Below are positions 16,870 through 25,173 of a stretch of DNA of 64,000 nt, one piece after another (within the stretch, counting starts at the first letter, position 1; each line of letters begins with the position of its first letter). Below the pieces are notes generated by a model. It was given only the letters and a program-made list of their open reading frames with translations. It was not told the origin of the DNA and did no database searches. The DNA is from Rudanella sp031411995 (GTDB lineage: Bacteria; Bacteroidota; Bacteroidia; Cytophagales; Spirosomataceae). The position numbers and the translations under genes were made by a program. The stretch lies in contig JANOCD010000134.1 of NCBI GenBank assembly GCA_031411995.1, positions 1 to 64,000 on the forward strand, given 5' to 3'.

Positions 16870-17376
16870 ATGTCTCTGTTTTCAATGATTCTCATCGCCG
16901 GGGTTGGCGGGTATCTCTACTATTTTTTCTACATCAAAAAGCGTGAAGCCGATAATCCCGTCATGCGTAATTTTTACGGCTATACGGAAGGCGAAACGCT
17001 TGCCAAAATGTGGCCCAACGGCCTGCTCTGGCTTCGTAAAATCAGCGAGGAGGAGAAAATGACCCGCCGAGTCGGCAACGTGGCTGGCATGTTGCTGGGG
17101 TTCCAGGTTATTTCGGTGTATGACATTTTCGCCCTCTCGCTAACCAACGATGGTGTTTTTATTCTGAAAGACCGGCGCGAGGAAGGCAACATCGGAACGA
17201 TTCGGTTTCGGAAGTCCGACATTGTGGCCGTAACCCGGCTCCATCAGGAAAACAATCTGTCGGCATCTGGAGTAGGCCAAATGGAGGCCGCTTTCGACGT
17301 GGAACTTCACCTGAAAAACGGCGAACGCTACTGGATTCAGATTCCGCAAAGTGCTTATGACGCGCTCATTTCGTAA
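16870..17376 (+). CDS. Uncharacterised membrane-anchored protein
   Basis: The 168-aa product has an N-terminal membrane span (MSLFSMILIAGVGGYLYYFFYIKKRE) and then a cytoplasmic domain of about 140 aa. The second half alternates short beta segments (DGVFILKDRR, FDVELHLKNGERYWIQIP) and recalls a PH-like barrel, which is only an impression. The ATG at 16870 starts exactly at the membrane span and is 13 nt after the previous stop. No family recognised; second gene of the putative operon. Confidence 0.75.
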   Translation: MSLFSMILIAGVGGYLYYFFYIKKREADNPVMRNFYGYTEGETLAKMWPNGLLWLRKISEEEKMTRRVGNVAGMLLGFQVISVYDIFALSLTNDGVFILKDRREEGNIGTIRFRKSDIVAVTRLHQENNLSASGVGQMEAAFDVELHLKNGERYWIQIPQSAYDALIS

Positions 17377-17391
17377 ACACCAAAAACAGCT

Positions 17392-18075
17392 ATGACTCTA
17401 AATCAGTCAATTATTACCCTCAGCATCAGCCTGATACTAACCTCCTGCGGCAGCGATAAGCCAACTACCGAAACGGCAAGTTCCATTAGTCAATCGGAGC
17501 CGGAGACGGTGAAGGAGACTTCGGAGAACAACGGGGTGGTGATGCACCAAATGCCCACTGGCGACCAGATCGAAGAAGGTTACGAGGCTATTCTGGACAA
17601 AGCCGATGTGGACGACCCCGAACTGATGGAAGTTTATATCAGCTTCTCCAAAAGCATCGCCAGCCCCGAAAGCGAGCGGTCGCATATGTCAGTACAGATG
17701 GTATCGCCCCAAAACAAGAACAAGTTGGTGCAGTATCAGTATGATTTTGGCAAAAAGGAAATCGAAGGCCCGCAGGAAATGACGCTTTCGAGCGGTTTGG
17801 GAGCCAAAGAAGAGTTTATCGACACCTACGATGGTTTCAAAGATGGGCTGTTCAAAAAGTCCGAAATCACGGATTTCGACGAAGCAGACGATATTTATGA
17901 GAAAGCCATTGCCAAATCAGGGTACGAACCCAAAGATTGCTACGTGGATAACTTGCAGTTTAAGTATTCTCCGAGAATTGGTCTGAAAGGTCAAGTCGGT
18001 GTGCAAAGTACCCGGAGTACTTCAGCTCATAAAAACTATTCGGTCGATAAGGGAGGCACTGTTATAGACGAATAA
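17392..18075 (+). CDS. Uncharacterised lipoprotein (227 aa)
   Basis: The lipoprotein signal ends in the lipobox LTSC (Cys near 19), followed by GSDKPTTETASS, a typical flexible tether. The mature domain is acidic and Lys-rich with no recognised motif. The stretch DYDEADDIYEKAI-like region near 165 and a single Cys near 183 are the only notable marks. It starts 15 nt after the previous stop. Location in the inner or outer membrane cannot be settled. Confidence 0.75.
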   Translation: MTLNQSIITLSISLILTSCGSDKPTTETASSISQSEPETVKETSENNGVVMHQMPTGDQIEEGYEAILDKADVDDPELMEVYISFSKSIASPESERSHMSVQMVSPQNKNKLVQYQYDFGKKEIEGPQEMTLSSGLGAKEEFIDTYDGFKDGLFKKSEITDFDEADDIYEKAIAKSGYEPKDCYVDNLQFKYSPRIGLKGQVGVQSTRSTSAHKNYSVDKGGTVIDE

Positions 18076-18096
18076 AACCCATTACCCAACCCATAA

Positions 18097-18561
18097 ATGA
18101 TTATTCGATTGATTATTCTCAGCGTTTTTGCCGGACTCTTGTCAGTATCGGCCCTTGCTCAGGCGGGTAAGGTTGAAGCTACCCGTCCTGAAATTGGCCG
18201 GTACTGCAAGGTGTATCGGGCGGGCGAGGGCTTGAAAGTGCTACTGTTGCGGGTTGGCCCCGAAAGCAAAAACGAATCCATTGTGGCCCTCGACGGGTTC
18301 GACCATCCGTGGGATGGTAAGTTGTTCAAAGCCAGCGTGGTGAAAGCCGATGGGCGGCAGGAGTTCACGATTCAGAACAACGGGCGGCCCTTTGTGATCC
18401 TGGTGTTCCGTGAACGCTACGGACAATCCACGCTCTTTGTCCCGAAATATGGCACCGAAGAAACCGAACGGCCTCTTTCCTACTCTGAAGACCTGTCGGC
18501 GGAGTGCAAACCCGACATTCTGCTATCGCAGTATCTGAATCAGGAGTCAGGTAAAAAATAG
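18097..18561 (+). CDS. Uncharacterised small secreted protein (154 aa)
   Basis: The signal peptide MIIRLIILSVFAGLLSVSALAQA is followed by a 130-aa mature domain with two Cys (about 29 and 134) and alternating beta segments (LKVLLLRVGP, RPFVILVFRERYGQSTLFVP). No family recognised. It is the fourth gene of the run, 21 nt after the lipoprotein gene. Confidence 0.72.
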   Translation: MIIRLIILSVFAGLLSVSALAQAGKVEATRPEIGRYCKVYRAGEGLKVLLLRVGPESKNESIVALDGFDHPWDGKLFKASVVKADGRQEFTIQNNGRPFVILVFRERYGQSTLFVPKYGTEETERPLSYSEDLSAECKPDILLSQYLNQESGKK

Positions 18562-18627
18562 TCAACGTGGGCATTCGTCGTAAGCATAATAAAACAAGAA
18601 CAACTTCCCATCTCAAGCCAATTCAGT

Positions 18628-19059
18628 ATGAGACTGCTACCCAACGTAGTGTGGAATTTTACGGGCGAATCTTATGAAACGCCAGAAGCCTTCAACGAGG
18701 CTGTTACCCGATATCAACAGGAAATCGTTGGTGAAGGAGCGAATTGGAACCCCAGGGAGGTGTTGATTGAACACCCGCAAGTTGACATTATCTATGAATG
18801 CTGGCCGGAGAAAACGGAACCATTATCGGCAAATGAAACCCTAATAGAAGCCTACGACGATGGTGATTACGAAGAACGCGAAGTGTCCGTTCGGTTTGTG
18901 GCCGACGACGATCGAGCGTTTACGGCTCTGGAGTTGCTCTACAAACTACACCAGCATCTGCGAAACAAAGCCCTGGTTGACCACTCCTTTTTTGAAGGGC
19001 TGTCTCCCGCCGACGAACAACAGCAATCGCCCTTGTTTCACCTGTATTGTGGCAGTTGA
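18628..19059 (+). CDS. Uncharacterised acidic cytoplasmic protein (143 aa)
   Basis: No signal peptide or membrane span. The protein is strongly acidic (EAYDDGDYEEREVSVRFVADDD near 75-95) with aromatic residues and a predicted alpha/beta layout. Such small acidic proteins are often immunity- or chaperone-like, but I cannot assign a family. It lies 66 nt after the previous gene, so a weak internal promoter is possible. Confidence 0.65.
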   Translation: MRLLPNVVWNFTGESYETPEAFNEAVTRYQQEIVGEGANWNPREVLIEHPQVDIIYECWPEKTEPLSANETLIEAYDDGDYEEREVSVRFVADDDRAFTALELLYKLHQHLRNKALVDHSFFEGLSPADEQQQSPLFHLYCGS

Positions 19060-19124
19060 ACCGTTGCGGCAGTCATATAAGCCATGAGATATAGGATAAC
19101 CACTCCTAACCAACATAGTACACC

Positions 19125-19754
19125 ATGAATCAGAAAATACTATTCAGAATCAAGCAATTAGGTGGAAACATTGATAATATAAGGGGGAATTCTTTGCAGG
19201 AAGATGTACAGGCCATACGTTTCGATACTGTACTGTACCAACGACCAGAAGACACGCCGTGGCAAACAGCTGAACAAGCTGAACCTATTGTTGGTATCGA
19301 AAAATTTCTCAGTGAGAATAAAGAACTGATTCATGAAAATGAAGAGGCTTTTTACAACAAGCTAATCAACCAGTATTATCGAATTACAGAAGAAGGTTAT
19401 GGGCAACTGTTTTTCACCAACAAACTATTCACGCCATTTAGAGAAGGAACGGCGGATTTCGACGAATGGAATACTGATTTTGCAGAAGATGATTTGGTGG
19501 ATCTGAATGAGGTTTATGAGTTGACAAATGACCCAACTCCTGATTTCATCCAGATTTTTTACAGTTATGGCTTCCCAGATCACTACTATGTTTGCCTGTC
19601 AGATCCCAATCCTGAAAATCCTACATTATTTGGAACAGATCACGAAGTTTTCTTTGGCGAGGTTACCAATGAGGGAAGTTTAGAAGATTTTTTGAATACG
19701 TTTATGACAAAAGAAGAGTTGATCGCCCTCGTAAGAAAACGAGTTGGAAACTAA
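19125..19754 (+). CDS. Acidic protein with SUKH/Smi1-like features, AT-rich
   Basis: A 209-aa soluble acidic protein. The C-terminal part, FIQIFYSYGFPDHYYVCLSD followed by TLFGTDHEVFF and GSLEDFLNTFMTKEEL, resembles the core of SUKH (Smi1/Knr4-like) proteins. In bacteria these are often immunity proteins, but the likeness is by eye only. Its base composition is visibly more AT-rich than its neighbours, which suggests later acquisition. It is 65 nt after the preceding gene and 5 nt before the next. Confidence 0.6.
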   Translation: MNQKILFRIKQLGGNIDNIRGNSLQEDVQAIRFDTVLYQRPEDTPWQTAEQAEPIVGIEKFLSENKELIHENEEAFYNKLINQYYRITEEGYGQLFFTNKLFTPFREGTADFDEWNTDFAEDDLVDLNEVYELTNDPTPDFIQIFYSYGFPDHYYVCLSDPNPENPTLFGTDHEVFFGEVTNEGSLEDFLNTFMTKEELIALVRKRVGN

Positions 19755-19759
19755 TAATC

Positions 19760-20464
19760 ATGATCATTCTGTTCATAAAATCTGATTTGATCCGGCATCA
19801 ATCATTGCCGGGTCACACCTGCCCCAACTGCCACAAAACCGATGGTATGGATATGGAATTGCGGCAGCGATACGCCGATTTTGCCGAGGGTAAAGTGTAT
19901 CCAAAAGGCGTTTTCGGGCTGGTAAACTGCCTGCACTGTGGCTATACTCTGCCTGCCAGTCGGTGGGATGAGCGGTTGCACCGGGTCTATAAAACCCTGA
20001 AAACGAGCTATAAAACACCCGTCAGTTATTGGAAAGGGGCAATTATTGCGGTGGTTGGTTTAGTTGTTGGCACCCTGTTAATTGTTGGAACACTATCGTT
20101 TATGGGGCAATCGCAACGGGCTGATATTGACCGACAACGGACTGCTTTTACCACTGCATTAACGACCCCAACGCCGGGCGTTACGCTGGCCAGTATTGCC
20201 AATGGACAACCCACCTACGATGTCTGGCGCGTCAGCCATGTGAATGGCGAAACGGTCTGGCTCAAAAAATACACAGGCAACCGAACCCTGACCGATTTTT
20301 ACTCCGAAACTGGCTGGGCAACAGTTCCCGACAGTGACTTTTCGATCGAAACCATTGGATACTCACGAACTAAACTGGCCGAAAAAGGGCTGAAACGCAC
20401 AGCAGATATGGCCAATAAAAACAAGCCTTACGACGGCGTAATTATTGCTGTACTGGATAAATGA
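19760..20464 (+). CDS. Zinc-ribbon membrane protein, uncharacterised
   Basis: The 234-aa protein has two Cys pairs, CPNC (about 22-25) and CLHC (about 57-60), which make a zinc ribbon. One membrane span (about 94-118, GAIIAVVGLVVGTLLIVGTLSF) follows, then a domain of about 115 aa on the other side. The order ribbon-span-sensor domain resembles small signalling or assembly proteins, but I recognise no named family. Its start is 5 nt after the previous stop. Confidence 0.72.
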   Translation: MIILFIKSDLIRHQSLPGHTCPNCHKTDGMDMELRQRYADFAEGKVYPKGVFGLVNCLHCGYTLPASRWDERLHRVYKTLKTSYKTPVSYWKGAIIAVVGLVVGTLLIVGTLSFMGQSQRADIDRQRTAFTTALTTPTPGVTLASIANGQPTYDVWRVSHVNGETVWLKKYTGNRTLTDFYSETGWATVPDSDFSIETIGYSRTKLAEKGLKRTADMANKNKPYDGVIIAVLDK

Positions 20465-20471
20465 TGCGACC

Positions 20472-20795
20472 ATGAACGAACCAGACGATTATGAATACAG
20501 TGGTCGGCGATCAAAATACCCGCCCATGTTGCAACTGCTGGGGTATTTCGGGCTGGGCATTGGTGGTATTTTTATGAGTTTCGACCGGCTGAAGGAGTTA
20601 ACTGCTTTTGAACAGCCCATTGTGATGAACAGGCTTCAACCGATGTTGCGTGTTCACTGGGTCGAAAAGTTTCTGTATGAACTGGGTGGAAAATACCTCG
20701 TTTTTGGCTTTTTCATGGCGTTTAGCCTTGCCTTTGTCGGGTTTGGTGTTTGGCGACTGAGTAGCTGGCTCCAGCTGCGAAACAGTGGCTATTAA
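20472..20795 (+). CDS. Small two-span membrane protein (107 aa)
   Basis: N-terminal hydrophilic MNEPDDYEYSGRRSKYPP, a hydrophobic segment LLGYFGLGIGGIFMSF, a short loop, and a second span YLVFGFFMAFSLAFVGFGVW. The ATG at 20472 is 7 nt after the previous stop. Function unknown; it is part of the run of membrane proteins. Confidence 0.65.
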   Translation: MNEPDDYEYSGRRSKYPPMLQLLGYFGLGIGGIFMSFDRLKELTAFEQPIVMNRLQPMLRVHWVEKFLYELGGKYLVFGFFMAFSLAFVGFGVWRLSSWLQLRNSGY

Positions 20796-20802
20796 CAGCA
20801 GG

Positions 20803-21567
20803 ATGAACAAATTTGTACACAAGATACACTTGAACACTTTTTCTGTAATCGTGGGACTACTCGCTTTGCTGGGACTAACCGGCTGTCGGACTGAAACTGT
20901 CATGTATAGCGGGGCATTCGACAGTGAACCGTATGAACTGGTATCAGTGGAAACCAAAGGCTTCAGCACTAATTCCATTCATTACGTAATTAAATCCGAG
21001 CGGATGAAATCGCTGGAAATCGATGCGGTCACCACTGATTGGGGACCGCCCTACGCCGATGATCTGTATGGCAACGCCCCCCGAACGTACCTGACGGATA
21101 AACCAGCCGGATACCGGAACGAACCCGATAATGCAGTACAGCACCCCAGTACAATGGTCTATCTATCGCCATCGCGGTTTAGCCGGGCTACTTTTGAACT
21201 ATATGTCCGGTTTATGAAGAGCGAATGGCCCAAAATCGACCGTCAGTTTGGCAACGAGGAATACAGCAGGTTTCCGCACATAATCGGGCTGGTTTATGGG
21301 AAACAGAAAGACTTTGCCCGAATCTTTCGGGGCAAAAAAGACGGTCAGAACTACTACATAGCCGTGGAACCCGATGGCCGCATTCGCTTTCAACAAGACA
21401 GCCAATCGGGGGCGGTAGAATACAGTGGCCTTTCAGAAAAAGTGCAGATGCCGGGAAAGGTAATTAATGTGGCAACCGGGAAAGAGGCAGGCCTTTCGCT
21501 GGCGGAGGTACAGACGTTTAAAGACGCGGGCGGAAAAACCCTTAGTGACTATTTTGCCTTGCACTAA
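20803..21567 (+). CDS. Uncharacterised lipoprotein (254 aa), last gene of the run
   Basis: The signal NTFSVIVGLLALLGLTGC ends in a lipobox with Cys near 28. The mature domain is rich in aromatic and basic residues and has no recognised motif. The ATG at 20803 lies 7 nt after the preceding stop. It ends 6 nt before the stop of the convergent VanZ-like gene, so the two transcripts must run into each other; no hairpin separates them. Confidence 0.72.
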   Translation: MNKFVHKIHLNTFSVIVGLLALLGLTGCRTETVMYSGAFDSEPYELVSVETKGFSTNSIHYVIKSERMKSLEIDAVTTDWGPPYADDLYGNAPRTYLTDKPAGYRNEPDNAVQHPSTMVYLSPSRFSRATFELYVRFMKSEWPKIDRQFGNEEYSRFPHIIGLVYGKQKDFARIFRGKKDGQNYYIAVEPDGRIRFQQDSQSGAVEYSGLSEKVQMPGKVINVATGKEAGLSLAEVQTFKDAGGKTLSDYFALH

Positions 21568-21573
21568 TCAGGT

Positions 21574-21927
21574 TTAAAACCCGGCCGGAAAAACCCGCCG
21601 AGCGAGCAATGCCAACCCTACGCCCAGAACAACGCCAACGGCATCGGCCAGTCCGTCGTACCAGTCGAATGAGCGGCCAATGGGCATGATCCCCTGCCAG
21701 ATTTCAATAAGCATTCCGTAGGCAACACCCGCACCGATCACCCAGCCGGGTTTGCGGTCCGACCACACCCACAAAACTCCGAATACCAGAAACACGAACG
21801 CATGACCCCATTTGTCGTTGTTCGACAGGTTGGGGACTCCATTGCCGGGCCATGAGCAGGCCACGAAAATGGCGACTGTCCAGCCAATGGCAAGCCAGAA
21901 AAAAACAGTTTGACGCGAGATTGTCAT
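21574..21927 (-). CDS. VanZ-like membrane protein
   Basis: The 117-aa product has four hydrophobic segments and the VanZ-like pattern: an early NNDKWGHAFVFLVFGVLW motif, then YGMLIEIWQGIMPIGRSFDWYDGLADAVGVVLGV near 75-108. VanZ-like proteins are found across bacteria with mostly unknown roles. The start overlaps the gldF stop by 4 nt (ATGA), so the two are coupled. Confidence 0.82.
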   Translation of the reverse strand: MTISRQTVFFWLAIGWTVAIFVACSWPGNGVPNLSNNDKWGHAFVFLVFGVLWVWSDRKPGWVIGAGVAYGMLIEIWQGIMPIGRSFDWYDGLADAVGVVLGVGLALLARRVFPAGF

Positions 21928-22640
21928 CGAAGCCTTCGTGTGGTAAGGAAAAGGAAAAAACCAGTCAGGCTGGCAAAATAAATAACGTTGCGCGAGTCGA
22001 TGAGACCCCGACCGAGGGCGCGATACTGCTCATCGAAAGCAATGTAGGACAGATAATACCCCACGCTGCCCAAGGCACCCAGCCCTGCCAGCGAACTCAG
22101 GCCGACATAGAATAGGAAGCAAACAAAAACGCCCAGCACAAAAGCGACCACCTGATTATCGTTGAGCGACGATGTCCACAAACCAATAGCCACAAACACG
22201 GCGGCCAGCAACAGCAGTCCAATATAAGACCCAAAAACTGCCGCCGAGTCAATGTTGCCGGGTGGATTTCCTAATTGATATAAAGTAAAGTAATAGATAA
22301 TGGTTGGTAACAGCGTAAGAGCAACCAGCAACCAACAGGCCAGAAACTTGCCGCCCACAATGGCCCAGCGGCTCACCGGTTTGGTCAACAGCCATTCGAG
22401 CGTACCCGTGCGAACTTCGTCGGCAATGGAGCGCATGGTGATGGCTGGCACCAGGAAAAGCATGACATAGGGCGCGAGGTTGAAAAACGTACCCATGTCG
22501 GCATAGCCATACTCAAGCAGGCTTGTGTCGGGGAATACCCAGAGCATCAGGCTGGTAGCCGTCAGAAACACCGCCATAATGATGTAGGCGATGGGCGAAC
22601 TGAAGAACTGATTTATTTCTTTGCGAAAGATGGGGAACAT
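21924..22640 (-). CDS. gldF: Gliding-associated ABC transporter permease GldF
   Basis: ABC-2 type permease of the gliding-associated transporter (238 aa). It starts MFPIFRKEINQFFSSPIAYI, with six hydrophobic segments and the conserved segment SIADEVRTGTLEWLLTKPVSRW between spans. The internal ATG at 22640 is chosen because the 16 residues before it run into a palindromic repeat and are not conserved-looking. GldG, its usual neighbour, is not next to it; a VanZ-like gene takes that place. Confidence 0.85.
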   Translation of the reverse strand: MFPIFRKEINQFFSSPIAYIIMAVFLTATSLMLWVFPDTSLLEYGYADMGTFFNLAPYVMLFLVPAITMRSIADEVRTGTLEWLLTKPVSRWAIVGGKFLACWLLVALTLLPTIIYYFTLYQLGNPPGNIDSAAVFGSYIGLLLLAAVFVAIGLWTSSLNDNQVVAFVLGVFVCFLFYVGLSSLAGLGALGSVGYYLSYIAFDEQYRALGRGLIDSRNVIYFASLTGFFLFLTTRRLR

Positions 22641-22651
22641 GATGGTTGCGT

Positions 22652-22679
22652 GCAGAGACGCAAAATTTTGCGTCTCTGC
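22652..22679. repeat. Palindromic repeat, GAGACGC family, copy 2
   Basis: Perfect 28-bp palindrome whose half-site reads GCAGAGACGCAAAA. It fills the gap between the DUF4199 stop and gldF start, both on the minus strand. It is the most complete of the three family members seen. Confidence 0.85.
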
Positions 22680-22680
22680 G

Positions 22681-23211
22681 TTAGTCAAACGGGTTCGATT
22701 TTTTGCGGCTCATGAACCCGCTAACGATTAACGACAGAATGAAGCCCCAGAATATCTGCCCGAAGATGCCGGCAATGAAAGTCAGCCCGCTAACCCCCTT
22801 TTGTTTTTTATCAGCGGCTTCTTCCATAGCCTCGTCCATCTTTTCGGCGAAACTATCGGGAAGGTTCGCTTTCTCTAATTGTTCGCGTGCCTGCTCCAGA
22901 ACTTTGGCATTCATATCAGGGTCGATCAGCGTCTGGTAAACCATCACATAGGTGGTGTCGAGCAAGCCGATTACGGCAAACATCAGCACGCCCAGACCCA
23001 AGCCCTCAGCATAGGTCATGTAGCTTCCGTTTTGGGTACGAAATTCCCGCATAGCCAACACCAGGCCCGTAACAGAAACACCAATCCCCAGTATTGAATA
23101 AGCGGGATTGGTGTACGCTTCCTGGGCATACTGGATTGATTTAAGCAGGATACCAACAAGGGCAGTCAGAAGGCCCCATTTCAGAGCAACACGGGCAGAT
23201 GATGATTCCAT
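22681..23211 (-). CDS. DUF4199 domain membrane protein (176 aa)
   Basis: The DUF4199 pattern is four spans: ALKWGLLTALVGILL near the start, then ILGIGVSVTGLVLAMREFR, the conserved MTYAEGLGLGVLMFAVIG, a long hydrophilic helix rich in Glu/Lys (about 110-145), and a final span IFGQIFWGFILSLIVSGF before a basic tail RKKSNPFD. Function unknown. A second DUF4199 gene lies immediately upstream, 3 nt away. Confidence 0.85.
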   Translation of the reverse strand: MESSSARVALKWGLLTALVGILLKSIQYAQEAYTNPAYSILGIGVSVTGLVLAMREFRTQNGSYMTYAEGLGLGVLMFAVIGLLDTTYVMVYQTLIDPDMNAKVLEQAREQLEKANLPDSFAEKMDEAMEEAADKKQKGVSGLTFIAGIFGQIFWGFILSLIVSGFMSRKKSNPFD

Positions 23212-23214
23212 TAA

Positions 23215-23769
23215 TTACGGATTGATAACGCTATAATCTTGTTTGCGGAAAATCAGGGAGATAATCAGGGCCGGGAAAACCGTCAGTAAAGTTCTCTTGA
23301 GCAGCTCGTCCCAGATCAGGTCACCCGGTTGGGTGGCTTCGGTTTTAGCGATCTGCTTCAGAAAAGCTTCTTCGCCAAACTGCTTGATGAAAGCAGCTTT
23401 GTCATTCACCTGAAACTGCCGCAAGTCGGCCAGATAGTGCGTAAAAACGCCGGGGTCGATCTGGGTAATAAACAAATAAATGAACCAAGCCGTGAGCAAA
23501 GCCGCCACCGTGTTAATGACATAACAAATGGTGAGGCCCTCCCACAAATGCAGCATTCCCCGGCCGGCATATTTCCGGTAATACCAGGTGGTGGCGACCA
23601 TCGCAATCAGATAAAACCCGAAATCGAGTGGCCGCAACGACCGGACATATAACACGGCCTCAACACCAAACGTGTAGAGAGCCAGAAAATAAAGAATAGC
23701 CAGACCACCCGTGATGGCACCCGCAATGAGCGGAATACGGAGCAGGGGTTGGGAGAAGAAATTGTTCAT
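23215..23769 (-). CDS. DUF4199 domain membrane protein (184 aa)
   Basis: Same four-span organisation as its downstream neighbour (LIAGAITGGLAILYFLALY, FGFYLIAMVATTWYYRKY, MLHLWEGLTICYVINTVAALL, and a C-terminal span LTVFPALIISLIFRKQ). A long hydrophilic segment precedes the last span. The two are diverged paralogues that may act together. It begins 3 nt after the dihydroorotase-like stop. Confidence 0.83.
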   Translation of the reverse strand: MNNFFSQPLLRIPLIAGAITGGLAILYFLALYTFGVEAVLYVRSLRPLDFGFYLIAMVATTWYYRKYAGRGMLHLWEGLTICYVINTVAALLTAWFIYLFITQIDPGVFTHYLADLRQFQVNDKAAFIKQFGEEAFLKQIAKTEATQPGDLIWDELLKRTLLTVFPALIISLIFRKQDYSVINP

Positions 23770-23772
23770 AAT

Positions 23773-25077
23773 TTAAAAGCCGTTCAGTCGTCCGGCGCGG
23801 ATCGTGCCAAGCACTTGCCCGGTTAGCGTTTGACCAAGAAACGGTGAATTTTTTGATTTAGATACCGAACGAGCAAACGTCCACTGAGCTGCCGGGTCAA
23901 ACAACGTCAGGGTGGCGGGTTGGCCTTCGGCGATGGTCAGGGCAGATAAACGCAAAATCCGGCGGGGGTTAATGGCCAACGCATTCACCAACTGACTCAC
24001 CGACAAACCCGGATTGTGCGACATAATGGCCCCAAAAACGGTTTCAAGGCCGGTTATGCCAAATTCGGCCTGATCAAACTCGATTTGTTTGCTCTCGTCG
24101 TCCTGCGGACTATGATCCGAAGCAATAGCGTCGATAGTGCCATCGGACAGACCCGCCCACAAAGCCGCCACATCGGTGCGGGACCGAAACGGTGGGTTCA
24201 CTTTCAGGTTTGTGTCGAAACCAGCCATCGCCGAATCATCGAATACCAACTGATGAGCCGCCACATCACAACTCACCGGCAACCCCATTTCTTTGGCCGC
24301 CCGAATTAACGCCACAGAATGCCCCGATGACAGGCAGGAGAAGTGAAGAGCGGAGGGTGAAGGCGGTCCGACGGGTCGGTGAAGGGCGAAGTCGGCCCCA
24401 AGCACATAGGCCAACAGGCGCAAATCGCGCTCGATTATGATTTCCTCAGCCATTGAGGGCATTCCTTTCAGGCCCAGCAAGGTGCTTTGAACGCCCTCGT
24501 GCATTTGACCAAAGCGCGTCAGGCCCGCTTCTTCAGGGCGGTTCATGAGCAAACCCCCAAACGGACGAAGATATTGCAGTGTTTTGAGCAGTAAATCAGC
24601 GTTTTGCAGCGGGTGTTCTCCATCCGAAAAGGCCACCGCCCCGGCATGATGCAGGTCGATCATGTCGGTGAAGTCTTCGCCTTTGGTGCCTTTGGTAATC
24701 GCTGCAATGGGATGAACCCCCACCGGTTGTCCCTCGGCCATCCGCCGAACATAGCCCAGCGTATCTTTTGAATCCACCACGGGCTGCGTATTGGGCAACA
24801 CGGCAATATCGGTGAAGCCCCCGGCCACGGCAGCCCGGCAAACACTGGTGAGGTCTTCTTTGTGCTCGAATCCGGGATCACCCGCCGACACGCGCATATC
24901 GACCCAACCCGGCGACACATGCAGGTTAGGCCGCTCAACAACCTGGCAACCGTCGGGAGCCTCAATAGAATCGGCAATTTGGCTCACCAACCCATTGTCG
25001 ATCAGCACATCGCGAATCAGCCCGTTAAAAGCCGATTGGGGGTCGATGATGTGCGCAGAACGAAGGAGAATTTGCAT
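23773..25077 (-). CDS. Dihydroorotase-like protein lacking metal-binding histidines
   Basis: Amidohydrolase-fold protein of the class I dihydroorotase type, 434 aa. The overall family order is intact (PGWVDMRV, LPNTQPVVDSKDTL, GAVAFSD, IASDHSPQ, FGITGLET). However, the HxH metal site, usually DLHVH, reads DMRVS, and the later HAED position reads NRPEE. The remaining Asp in ASDHS is kept. It therefore looks like a non-catalytic PyrC'-type subunit; such proteins can support aspartate carbamoyltransferase in other bacteria. A Pro/Ser-rich insertion (about 237-252) coincides with GA-rich repetitive DNA. Confidence 0.85.
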   Translation of the reverse strand: MQILLRSAHIIDPQSAFNGLIRDVLIDNGLVSQIADSIEAPDGCQVVERPNLHVSPGWVDMRVSAGDPGFEHKEDLTSVCRAAVAGGFTDIAVLPNTQPVVDSKDTLGYVRRMAEGQPVGVHPIAAITKGTKGEDFTDMIDLHHAGAVAFSDGEHPLQNADLLLKTLQYLRPFGGLLMNRPEEAGLTRFGQMHEGVQSTLLGLKGMPSMAEEIIIERDLRLLAYVLGADFALHRPVGPPSPSALHFSCLSSGHSVALIRAAKEMGLPVSCDVAAHQLVFDDSAMAGFDTNLKVNPPFRSRTDVAALWAGLSDGTIDAIASDHSPQDDESKQIEFDQAEFGITGLETVFGAIMSHNPGLSVSQLVNALAINPRRILRLSALTIAEGQPATLTLFDPAAQWTFARSVSKSKNSPFLGQTLTGQVLGTIRAGRLNGF

Positions 25078-25085
25078 GGTTATAC

Positions 25086-25128
25086 GTAGAGACGCAAATT
25101 ATTGCCGCACCGGCGGACCGGTCTCTAC
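25086..25128. repeat. GAGACGC-family repeat, copy 3 (interrupted)
   Basis: GTAGAGACGCAAAT at the left and GTCTCTAC at the right flank a 25-nt GC-rich middle. The outer 8 bases are perfectly inverted. It lies in the gap between gcvH and the dihydroorotase-like gene. Confidence 0.6.
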
Positions 25129-25153
25129 AAAAAAGGCCCCTATTGGAGCCTTT
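25129..25153 (-). terminator. Intrinsic terminator after gcvH
   Basis: On the minus strand, AAAGGCTCC, loop AATA, GGGGCCTTT form a 9-bp stem with one G-U pair, followed by a run of T. It lies 21 nt after the gcvH stop. Confidence 0.75.
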
Positions 25154-25173
25154 CAACAATCAAATTAATAGTT

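Noticed and set aside
19125..19754. Toxin-immunity pair
   Set aside because: The SUKH-like gene has no recognisable toxin or polymorphic-toxin C-terminus next to it.
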